From Bacteroidia bacterium (lineage in GTDB: Bacteria; Bacteroidota; Bacteroidia; J057), in assembly GCA_030430575.1 (NCBI GenBank), contig JAUIKF010000049.1, positions 1-64,000 on the forward strand: a stretch of DNA of 64,000 nucleotides, in the 5' to 3' direction. A model generated the notes under the pieces. That model worked only from the letters and a program-made list of their open reading frames with translations. It made no database searches and was not told where the DNA came from. The translations under genes were made by a program, and so were the position numbers. This document shows, piece by piece, positions 25,887 through 33,019 of the stretch (position 1 is the first letter of the stretch; the number at the start of each line of letters is the position of its first letter).

Positions 25887-25946
25887 CTATCACAAATATA
25901 CCTTTAACCTATCATAATTGATAGGTTGGATGATAAAAAATGATAG
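25887..25946. promoter_or_regulatory. Symmetric CTATCA/TGATAG operator cluster
   Basis: CTATCA occurs at 25887 and 25909, and TGATAG at 25919 and 25941, each pair 22 bp apart. The inner sites form a palindrome (AACCTATCA-taat-TGATAGGTT, 25906-25927). The cluster lies right before the ATG of the minus-strand HTH remnant and is probably its former operator. Confidence 0.6.
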
Positions 25947-25955
25947 ATTAACAAT

Positions 25956-27026
25956 CTACTCCCCCGGCACACACACTGTGTGGCAGTCTGTGCAGTACAG
26001 ACATTCCTCCTCTTCAGGATGTTCGAGGTAAATCTCCTCATAAGTCTTGAACTCTTCAAGGGTCTGGTCGACACGAGCTGAGAGAGCGCCTACGAGGGCG
26101 ATTTGTAGGCAAAAGACCGCTGTGAGGGCGATCATGGGATAGGCCCAATGGCCTTTGGGGTGGGTGAGGATGCGCTGAATGCGGCCTTTGAGCGTATGTT
26201 GACGCTTGCCTTTGAAGGGGCTGACAAGCGGAAGGCTTTGCAACTCCTTCATGCGTACCAAGAGCTGGGCATAAGCCTTGGCATTGCCAATGGTGGTGCT
26301 CCCATTACGGTCAGCGATCCACTCGCTGATCAGGTCCAGTTCCTTGCGGAAGTAATAGAATACAGGGTTCAACAACCAAAAGCACTGGATCAGGCTGAGC
26401 ACGGATTTCTCGAGCGTATTGAGCTGACGGATGTGTGACAATTCGTGGGAGATGACAGCTGCTAATTCAGCTTCACTGAGATGGCCCATCTCAGCTTGCC
26501 ATATGATGTACGGTTGGCGCAGGTAGAAGGCCCCTACCGCATGCGCTTTTTCGGGAAAAAGCAGCGTATAGCGCTGCTTGCCTTGCCAGCGATCAGCCTT
26601 CCGCGACCGAGCGACCAGCCGATGCAGGTAGCGGTATTGGAACAGAATCCGCACAAATACCAATAACAAGGCCACCAAGATCACCCAAGTGATGACTTGC
26701 TTATGTTCGAGGACAAGGTTGTAGAAGGTATTGGAACGGTAGATAACGCGGTGGGAGAAATTGGGGTTCTCACATTTGCAGAGGTGCTGGAGTTGGATCT
26801 CCTCCAGGTGCAATTGTTGGCCGAAGGCCATCTTGGGCATGAGCGCAGGCTCGTCTGCCTTAGCAGCAGGCTGAGGCGCGAAGATCGGTATGATCAAGCT
26901 ACTGATCACCACAAAATAGATGAACCACTTCTGGTGTATCGGCACGGCCTTGCGGCGTACGATGAGCACATAGGCTAGCCAGCCTATGGCAGAAAGGATC
27001 ATCGAGGTGATAAGGTAGTTGATCAT
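25956..27026 (-). CDS. M56 family (BlaR1/MecR1-like) membrane metallopeptidase
   Basis: The 356-aa protein has two or three N-terminal membrane helices, the zinc protease motif SHELSHI near residues 192-198 and the third ligand in the EWIADR segment near residue 238. A last membrane helix lies near 299-315. The C-terminal tail is short and cysteine-rich (CLYCTDCHTVC), with no penicillin-binding sensor domain. M56 proteins cleave or release a partner BlaI repressor after sensing a signal. The gene overlaps the blaI-like gene by 4 bp, so the two form an operon. The inducing signal is unknown. Confidence 0.93.
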   Translation of the reverse strand: MINYLITSMILSAIGWLAYVLIVRRKAVPIHQKWFIYFVVISSLIIPIFAPQPAAKADEPALMPKMAFGQQLHLEEIQLQHLCKCENPNFSHRVIYRSNTFYNLVLEHKQVITWVILVALLLVFVRILFQYRYLHRLVARSRKADRWQGKQRYTLLFPEKAHAVGAFYLRQPYIIWQAEMGHLSEAELAAVISHELSHIRQLNTLEKSVLSLIQCFWLLNPVFYYFRKELDLISEWIADRNGSTTIGNAKAYAQLLVRMKELQSLPLVSPFKGKRQHTLKGRIQRILTHPKGHWAYPMIALTAVFCLQIALVGALSARVDQTLEEFKTYEEIYLEHPEEEECLYCTDCHTVCVPGE

Positions 27027-27400
27027 TTGTCGGTCTCGCTGTCTTCTATAAGTTGTTTGAGTGAAGCCAAATCTTCCTTGCTGACTTCCTTTTCATCTAA
27101 CAAAGTTGAGACCAATCCTTTCATTGATCCTGCAAAAACATTGTTCAGGACGCTAGAAATATGGCGTTTCTGGTACTGTGCCTTGCTGATAGAAGGCTGA
27201 TATTGGTGACTGCGTCCATAAGCTTTGTGCGCTACAAAGCCCTTTTTCTGTAAAATGCGCACGATCGTCGACACCGTGTTATAGGCAGGGGTTTTGTCCT
27301 CCGCCCACTCATCAATGATGTCATTGACAAATGCCTTGCGCAGCCGCCAAAGGATATTCATCACTTTGAGCTCTTGGGGCGTAAGCAGGTTCTTTTCCAT
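27023..27400 (-). CDS. BlaI/MecI-family transcriptional repressor
   Basis: The 125-aa protein is a winged helix with the BlaI core: LTPQELKVMNILWRLRKAFV near the start, then TPAYNTVSTIVRILQKKGFV for the recognition and wing region, and a C-terminal dimerisation helix (STLLDEKEVSKEDLASLK). BlaI-type repressors hold down their own operon until the M56 partner is activated. A 22-bp palindrome (27421-27442) lies 21 bp upstream of the start and is the likely operator. Confidence 0.93.
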   Translation of the reverse strand: MEKNLLTPQELKVMNILWRLRKAFVNDIIDEWAEDKTPAYNTVSTIVRILQKKGFVAHKAYGRSHQYQPSISKAQYQKRHISSVLNNVFAGSMKGLVSTLLDEKEVSKEDLASLKQLIEDSETDK

Positions 27401-27420
27401 AAGAATTTTAGTTTCGCCTT

Positions 27421-27442
27421 TAAAACTAATGAATTAGTTTTA
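27421..27442. promoter_or_regulatory. Probable BlaI operator
   Basis: TAAAACTAAT-ga-ATTAGTTTTA is a perfect 22-bp inverted repeat. It sits in the promoter region of the blaI-M56 operon, 21 bp before the ATG at 27400, where an autorepressor would be expected to bind. Confidence 0.65.
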
Positions 27443-27499
27443 CAAGTGAAATTAAAATGAGGGATAAATGTGTATGAGTTATGAGAACCTGTGTCTTCG

Positions 27500-27680
27500 T
27501 CGTGAACCTTCCCTGCCTTCGACAAGCTCAGGCAACGGGAAGGTCCACAACGAAAGAGAAATCAAGATTTCTCCATAAAGCCCCTCTTTTCGCGATGGAT
27601 AGTGGGACGGCCAAGAGAGGGGCAGCGAAGGCCTTGGCCTGTAGACTGAGCTTGTCGAAGCCTGAGCGGGGTGAGTTAAA
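27500..27680. repeat. Dispersed repeat in a 329-bp gap
   Basis: The gap 27401-27729 is mainly filled by a dispersed element with inverted parts, including gccttcgacaagctcaggc (27516 on) and gactgagcttgtcgaagcc (27644 on). Its motifs match those at 3787-3909 and 8271-8463. No gene is seen. Confidence 0.6.
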
Positions 27681-27729
27681 CATAGGTTTCCCCAAAAAAG
27701 CCTTATATTAGATTCAATCCACTATAATT

Positions 27730-28536
27730 ATGCACACCCTACGCTTCCTAACAGCTTTCCTATTCCTAATCCCCCTCCTAAGCTTCTCCCAAAATGAGGA
27801 CGTCGTCGGCAAATGGAAAGGGGAGTGGTCCAACCATCAAGGGTTTTATTTCAAATTTTTGCTGGAAATGGAGGACGATGGGTTTGGGGAAATAAAAGGG
27901 GCTTTCACCTGGAAGCTGATCAAGAGTCCTCGCGCCAATGAGCAATCAAAACTAGGCCTTACAGCAGTTGAGTATTTTACGGCAACCTATGACAAAACCA
28001 CAAGAAAGCTAGTGATCAAAGGCTCCCGGAAAGACGACCCTCATTCGATCATCGGGCTAGATATCTACCACCTTACCTTATCCGAAAACGGAGAGGTCCT
28101 GGAAGGCATCACTGCTAACCACGGCACTTGGAAGGGCGTTTTTTATGGCATTCGGTCCTTGCCCAAAAAAGACAAGCTCGAAGACAAACAACAGCTACAA
28201 GGTCGCAAGATCATCACGACAAAAGAAGTCACAGTCAGGCAGCCAGAAGTGATCTTGCAGTTTTGGGACGACCGAAAAGAGGACGGAGACATCATCTCTC
28301 TCAACCTCAATGGAGAATGGATTCTGCGCAAGTACATTGTCAAAAAAACCAAAGGCGAAATCGTCCTGGACCTCATCGAAGGTGACAATTACCTCATCCT
28401 CCACGCCGAGAATCTCGGCGAACTCCCGCCCAATACCGCTGCCATTTCGGTGATCGAAAATGGGGTAGAGACGGCTACGCTGATTCTGAATTCGGATATG
28501 GGGAAAAGTGAGGGGATTAAGATTGTGAAGGAGTAG
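27730..28536 (+). CDS. Hypothetical secreted protein
   Basis: The 268-aa protein has a signal peptide (MHTLRFLTAFLFLIPLLSFS, cut near Q21). The first domain (residues ~25-150: GKWKGEWSNHQGFYFKFLLE, VEYFTATYDKTTRKLVIKG) resembles a lipocalin-like beta barrel. A second beta domain follows (VILQFWDDRKEDGDIISLNL near residue 178, then GEWILRKYIV). The second part resembles the envelope-associated domain common in Bacteroidota, where WDD...DGDxISLxLNG is a recurring motif. Function unknown. Confidence 0.7.
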   Translation: MHTLRFLTAFLFLIPLLSFSQNEDVVGKWKGEWSNHQGFYFKFLLEMEDDGFGEIKGAFTWKLIKSPRANEQSKLGLTAVEYFTATYDKTTRKLVIKGSRKDDPHSIIGLDIYHLTLSENGEVLEGITANHGTWKGVFYGIRSLPKKDKLEDKQQLQGRKIITTKEVTVRQPEVILQFWDDRKEDGDIISLNLNGEWILRKYIVKKTKGEIVLDLIEGDNYLILHAENLGELPPNTAAISVIENGVETATLILNSDMGKSEGIKIVKE

Positions 28537-28543
28537 AAGAATT

Positions 28544-29146
28544 TTATTTCGAATCTAAAGCCATGATTGCTTCACAAATTCTTAGAAATCGCAAAGATTT
28601 TTTAGGATGTCCCCGACCGACAATGTGATAATCCCTATCTGTACAGTTATTGGCCGATGGATGATACCCTTCTACTGCCCAGACTGCTCCTTCTGTCAAC
28701 CACGAAACTGTATCTTCAGTTAGGATAGTCCAGAAACAATTTTCATCAATTGTTTTTTTTAAATCAATCCACTCCCTTTCCTCAAGTAATCTTGTCTTAT
28801 GAGTGATAAGCGAATCTTTTTTATTTGATATTGGGGTTGAAACTACATATTCCTTTATGCGGATCATGGCAGATTCTCCTTTTTGCTCAACACATAATAT
28901 TTTCAAATTTCCATCAAAAGCCTTCTGTCTATAGAGTCTATAGGCAGGAACATCCAAATCGCCTAAAAGGGGTTCATCGAACCTTTTCCATAAAGCTTGT
29001 ATCCCCGTGTCATCTGGTTGACTTAAGCTATTGATAGTTGTGTCGTTTCTGTAGACCATTTCCTCATCTACCTCACAATTGCATATATATTTATCACAAC
29101 TCAAAGTGGCGTATGTGATAGCCATAATTATTAGCAGAATTCTCAT
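28544..29146 (-). CDS. Hypothetical lipoprotein
   Basis: The 200-aa protein has a short lipoprotein signal (lipobox ATLSC near residues 13-17) followed by a Cys pair (KYICNCEVDEE). The mature region contains YVVSTPISNKKDSLITHKTR and a C-terminal WAVEGYHPSANNCTDRDYHI segment. It is convergent with the preceding secreted-protein gene (7-bp gap). No family recognised; probably on the periplasmic face or cell surface. Confidence 0.68.
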   Translation of the reverse strand: MRILLIIMAITYATLSCDKYICNCEVDEEMVYRNDTTINSLSQPDDTGIQALWKRFDEPLLGDLDVPAYRLYRQKAFDGNLKILCVEQKGESAMIRIKEYVVSTPISNKKDSLITHKTRLLEEREWIDLKKTIDENCFWTILTEDTVSWLTEGAVWAVEGYHPSANNCTDRDYHIVGRGHPKKSLRFLRICEAIMALDSK

Positions 29147-29226
29147 TTTTTCTTTTTATTAAATCAATTCTGGAGATTCCAGAAGGAATTGTAAGTTTAC
29201 TTAAAAATCATTCATTGGGATTCACT

Positions 29227-29628
29227 ATGGACAAGAAGAAACCACAAATGGGTTGGGTATATTCCCCTACCGCCACCAAAGCTCAAAAAAACGCCATTTC
29301 AAAGCAGTTTGAACCGCTTGTGGAATCGCTGAAGAAGCACATTCAACCGCTACCAGAGCCTCAAGAATACAACCATTGCATTGATGTATTCAGCAAATGG
29401 AGGGGAAACTTTTTCTATATCATGCAGAAATACAAAACAGGGAAAAATAGCTATACCGATTATTTTGATACAGGCCTGGCTCGATTAGAGTTTTATGGCG
29501 AGGATCGATTTAATCTATCATATTTTAGACATACAGGAAAGTGGGAGCCTCTTTTTATGTACCAAGACATTTCTTTTGAGGAGGCGCAACAGGCAATACT
29601 GAAGGATCCTATGTTTAGTGTTTTTTAG
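29227..29628 (+). CDS. Hypothetical cytoplasmic protein
   Basis: From the ATG at 29227 the protein is 133 aa; a TTG 12 bp upstream is a weaker alternative. It has no signal peptide. The middle (FSKWRGNFFYIMQKYKTG) and C-terminal part (FNLSYFRHTGKWEPLFM, then FEEAQQAILKDPMF) resemble the general layout of DUF3024-like proteins, but the match is weak. It stands alone next to a REP palindrome. Confidence 0.6.
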   Translation: MDKKKPQMGWVYSPTATKAQKNAISKQFEPLVESLKKHIQPLPEPQEYNHCIDVFSKWRGNFFYIMQKYKTGKNSYTDYFDTGLARLEFYGEDRFNLSYFRHTGKWEPLFMYQDISFEEAQQAILKDPMFSVF

Positions 29629-29660
29629 ACTAGTTACTATTTTCGAACAAGGCGTTATAA

Positions 29661-29710
29661 TTTTTTCCACTAATGCGACGGGTTTCAACCCGTCGCATTA
29701 GTGGAAAAAA
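29661..29710. repeat. REP-like palindrome, copy 4 (50 bp)
   Basis: A 50-bp palindrome, perfect except at the central base pair, has the TAATGCGACGGGTT core and TTTTTTCCAC/GTGGAAAAAA flanks. It lies 20 bp before the exporter start codon and shows how far the repeat unit of the RAYT-type family extends. Confidence 0.9.
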
Positions 29711-29729
29711 TTGCGTAATTCGGGGACCG

Positions 29730-32024
29730 ATGTCCTACACCCCGCGAAATAGCCGACACCTCCTCCTGACAGCTGCGCTGATCAGTATCCTGATGAGCTA
29801 TTTCCTCATCACCCAGACGCGCTTTGACTACCAGATGGAAAGCCTTTTTCCCAAGAACGATCCTGAATTGGTGCACTATCAGGCGTTTCAGGATAGCTTC
29901 GCAGGCAAGGACGACTACCTCGCCTTGGGCATCTACAACCAAGACGGCCTTTTTCAACAGGGTTTCCTGCAACAACTGGAGCGCCTGACCCAGGTCCTCG
30001 ACTCTTTGCCAGCGGTCTACGAGGCAACTTCCCTCACCAACAGCCGATGGCTCAAGGTATACGACATGGGTATCCGCCATGAAGTACCTTTGATACATAT
30101 CGACCAGCCAGCGCGCTACGCCCGCGACTCTGCTTTCCTCTTTTCCCTGCCGCCTTTTCGGCACAATTTCTATAGCGATGACGGCAAGGCGACGTGTGTC
30201 TACTTGCGGATCGAGGCAGGGCTGGCCCAGACGGCGCGGGGCGACAGCCTGCTCCAACAAGTGGAATCGGCCTTACAAGCGGCTGATTTTGATGCCTTTC
30301 ACATCACTGGGCACTTGCCGTCAAACACCTCCAATGCACGAAAACTGGCGCGAGAGATGGTGCTCTTCACCGTGCTGTCAATATTATTGGTCATCGTCTT
30401 TTTGTGGGTGGCCTTCCGTGCACTGTGGGGCATTGTGATGCCGCTGGTGGTGGTGGGCCTGGCCGCGCTGTGGGCGATAGGGCTGATGGCTGCTTTTGGG
30501 GTGTCGGTGAATGTGATGACGGTGCTGCTGCCGTCGATCATGTTTGTGGTGGCGACGTCGGATGTGGTACATTTGCTGAGCAAATACCTGGGCGAGCGGC
30601 GTCAGGGGCATTCGAAAGAAGCGGCATTGGAAGTCACGGTGCGGGAGGTAGGCTTACCGACTTTCCTCACCTCCGTGACCACCGGTATCGGGCTGTTGAG
30701 CCTCTTGATCTCGGACACGGAGCCGCTCCAGCAGTTGGGCGTATTTGCCAGTGCTGGCGTCATGATCGCCTTTGTCCTGACGTATATGGTGCTGCCACCG
30801 CTGTTAGTGCTGTTTCCGCCTTCGCTGGGGGAGGAGGAGAAGTTCAAGCGCAAATCCAAGTTCAAGTTCAAGTTCAAAATTCCGAGTTATGACTTTTGGC
30901 CCAAACACTTACACCGCTTTTATTCCTTTATCCTAAAACATCCTAAATCGCTGACCGCTGCTTGTGTCTTCTTGTTCATTCTTGCGGGCATCGGTGCCAG
31001 CCAGACACGTGTCCACAACTATTTCGCCAAGGACCTCAGCGCGAAGGACGCTCAATTTGACGGTATTGAATTCTTCAATCATCATTTTGGCGGCATACGC
31101 CCTTTTGCCCTGCGCATCCATAGCCGACGCCCCACCGATCCCCTCACGGACGTGACCATGGTGCGAGAGCTGGCGAAGATTGACAGCTTTTTGTTAAGTG
31201 AATACGGGCTTAATCGGCCTTATTCCCTAGTGGGCATGCTCAAGGCGGCCCATAGTTCCCTGCATCGTGGGAAGCCCGATCACTATTTGGTTCCAGCAGA
31301 TGATGATGAACTACGGTATTTGATGGACTTGGCCCTAGCGTATGCCGACAGTAGCGCCTTGCGCAATGTCCTGGCCGATGCAAATCGCCTGACGCGCTTT
31401 ACGGGCACGGTGCCTGACTGGGGCAGTGCAGAAGCCGAACGAAAAAATGACAGCCTTATGGCCTTTGTCGCTACCCACATCGACACCGCAAGACTGGAAG
31501 TCCAAGTCGCTGGCATCGCTGAGATGATCGATCGCAGTCACGCGACGGTGACGAAGAATATGCTCAGTGGGTTGTTGTTGGCCTTGGCCATCGTTGGCTT
31601 GTTGATGGGCTTGCTGTTTCGTTCGGTGAAAATGGTATTTCTATCGCTGATTCCCAATGTATTTCCCCTGTTCCTGATTTTGGGGTTAATAGGGTTTCTG
31701 GGGATCTCGCTGAATATGGCGACGGCCATCATTTTCACCATCGCCTTCGGCATCGCGGTGGACGATACCATCCACTTTATCACCCGCCTCAAGCTGGAAC
31801 TCAGCAAAGGAAAATCCATGCCCTTGGCCTTGAAACGGACGTTTATCTCTACTGGTAAAGCTATTATCATCACTTCGCTGATCATCTCGGCTGGGTTTAT
31901 GATCCTGATGTTGTCGGACTTCACCGGAACAGTGCTGACAGGCAGTTTGATCAGCTTGACGCTGATTTTAGCGGTGGTAGCAGACTTGGTACTGCTACCC
32001 TTGCTGATGATGCGGTTTAAATGA
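29730..32024 (+). CDS. RND superfamily (MMPL-type) exporter
   Basis: I place the start at ATG 29730 (764 aa); the open frame upstream runs through the REP palindrome and is not coding. The layout is two repeats, each of a membrane helix, a large periplasmic domain and five helices. The sterol-sensing-domain-like bundles hold VVATSDVVHLLSKYL (near residue 275) and GIAVDDTIHFITRL (near residue 680), where the Asp/His residues probably relay protons. Such MMPL proteins export lipids or hopanoids. A low-complexity run of Lys-Phe repeats (KFKFKFK) near residue 375 is coded by tandem aagttc units and lies in the cytoplasmic linker between the two halves. Confidence 0.9.
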   Translation: MSYTPRNSRHLLLTAALISILMSYFLITQTRFDYQMESLFPKNDPELVHYQAFQDSFAGKDDYLALGIYNQDGLFQQGFLQQLERLTQVLDSLPAVYEATSLTNSRWLKVYDMGIRHEVPLIHIDQPARYARDSAFLFSLPPFRHNFYSDDGKATCVYLRIEAGLAQTARGDSLLQQVESALQAADFDAFHITGHLPSNTSNARKLAREMVLFTVLSILLVIVFLWVAFRALWGIVMPLVVVGLAALWAIGLMAAFGVSVNVMTVLLPSIMFVVATSDVVHLLSKYLGERRQGHSKEAALEVTVREVGLPTFLTSVTTGIGLLSLLISDTEPLQQLGVFASAGVMIAFVLTYMVLPPLLVLFPPSLGEEEKFKRKSKFKFKFKIPSYDFWPKHLHRFYSFILKHPKSLTAACVFLFILAGIGASQTRVHNYFAKDLSAKDAQFDGIEFFNHHFGGIRPFALRIHSRRPTDPLTDVTMVRELAKIDSFLLSEYGLNRPYSLVGMLKAAHSSLHRGKPDHYLVPADDDELRYLMDLALAYADSSALRNVLADANRLTRFTGTVPDWGSAEAERKNDSLMAFVATHIDTARLEVQVAGIAEMIDRSHATVTKNMLSGLLLALAIVGLLMGLLFRSVKMVFLSLIPNVFPLFLILGLIGFLGISLNMATAIIFTIAFGIAVDDTIHFITRLKLELSKGKSMPLALKRTFISTGKAIIITSLIISAGFMILMLSDFTGTVLTGSLISLTLILAVVADLVLLPLLMMRFK

Positions 32025-32086
32025 GGTTCAAGCGTTCAAAACGTTCAAGATTTTGTGATTCCTTGAACCATTGAACGCTTGAACCT
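32024..32086. terminator. Bidirectional hairpin between exporter and LytTR gene
   Basis: AGGTTCAAGCGTTCAA (32024-32039) pairs with TTGAACGCTTGAACCT (32071-32086) over a 31-nt loop. It lies between two convergent genes and probably ends both transcripts. Confidence 0.65.
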
Positions 32087-32093
32087 TCTTTGC

Positions 32094-32849
32094 TTACGAA
32101 TTGAGAAACCAGCTTTTGGCTTCGCTTTTTTTCCTTCTGGAGATGGGAACCAAGGTCTGACCTTTCATCACAAATTCAGATGTGCTTTTAATATCTGTGA
32201 CATGTATTCTGTTCACCAAATGTGATCGATGGCAGCGTAAGAATCCTTTATCGGAGAGGATTTCTTCAAAATATCCCAGGGTCTTTGAGGATAATATTTT
32301 TTTGTCATCTGATAAAAAGAGGTAGCTGTAATTTCGCTCACCTTCTATGCGGACGATGGATTTCAGGGCCATTTTCCGCTCGCCTTCATAGGTCGGTAAA
32401 AAAAATACCTGGTCTTCTACGCGTTGAGTTTGGAGGTTTTTTAATGCCTGCTCAACGTGAGTTCGGTTATTGAGGGGTGAGTTGTTTTCTTTATATCGGG
32501 AGATGGATTGGGCCAATTCGTCTGTATCAATGGGTTTAACCAAATAATCCAATGCGTTGAATCGAAAGGCTTTTATGGCATAGTGGCTGTGCGCGGTAGT
32601 AAAGATGGTTTGGAAATCGTTGAATTCAAGTTGATTGAGCATTTCAAACCCATTCATGTCTGGCATTTCAATGTCCAGAAAAACCAGTTCAGGCTGTAGG
32701 CGATTGATGAGAGATATCCCTTCTTCCCCATTCTGTGCAACGCCCAGTATGTCAATATCAGTATGATTTTCTTCTAGTAAATCTGACAGAACCGTAGCCA
32801 CAAATTTATTGTCCTCGACTATTAAGGATCGAATGTTTCTCATGAGCAT
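32094..32849 (-). CDS. LytTR-family response regulator (module 1)
   Basis: From ATG 32849 the protein is 251 aa (an ATG two codons later is equally possible). A receiver domain covers residues ~6-125, with acidic IVEDN, phosphoacceptor Asp in LVFLDIEMPDMNG and Lys in YLVKPIDTDEL. A LytTR DNA-binding domain covers ~145-250 (VRIEGERNYSYLFLSDDKKI; GFLRCHRSHLVNRIHVTDIK). LytTR proteins bind imperfect direct repeats in promoters. It is divergent from the hybrid kinase at 33020. Between them lie two ACCGCT(C/A)GATAA repeats (32928-32959), the likely binding site. The phosphate should come from that kinase via the HPt protein at 35638. Confidence 0.95.
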   Translation of the reverse strand: MLMRNIRSLIVEDNKFVATVLSDLLEENHTDIDILGVAQNGEEGISLINRLQPELVFLDIEMPDMNGFEMLNQLEFNDFQTIFTTAHSHYAIKAFRFNALDYLVKPIDTDELAQSISRYKENNSPLNNRTHVEQALKNLQTQRVEDQVFFLPTYEGERKMALKSIVRIEGERNYSYLFLSDDKKILSSKTLGYFEEILSDKGFLRCHRSHLVNRIHVTDIKSTSEFVMKGQTLVPISRRKKSEAKSWFLNS

Positions 32850-32927
32850 CTTGTTTTTTACAGAGGGTCGAATTTCTCCATACCAAAGCTGACGGCAAGA
32901 TAAATAATAATTTTGGGGCAAGGATTT

Positions 32928-32959
32928 ACCGCTCGATAATCCGGTTGACCGCTAGATAA
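32928..32959 (+). promoter_or_regulatory. Putative LytTR binding site, subtype B, upstream of kinase 1
   Basis: ACCGCTCGATAA (32928-32939) and ACCGCTAGATAA (32948-32959) are direct repeats 20 bp apart. They point toward the kinase gene, whose ATG is 61 bp downstream. The same motif in matching orientation is found before the propeller-protein gene that starts at 41294. Confidence 0.75.
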
Positions 32960-33019
32960 GTAAGCCTTTGTAAAGAAGGGGTGAGCCTGTATCTTGGAAG
33001 AAATCAGCATCTAACCTAT

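Noticed and set aside
29673-29729. N-terminal extension of the MMPL exporter
   Set aside because: The frame reads through a REP palindrome and would place basic residues from repeat DNA before the first membrane helix.
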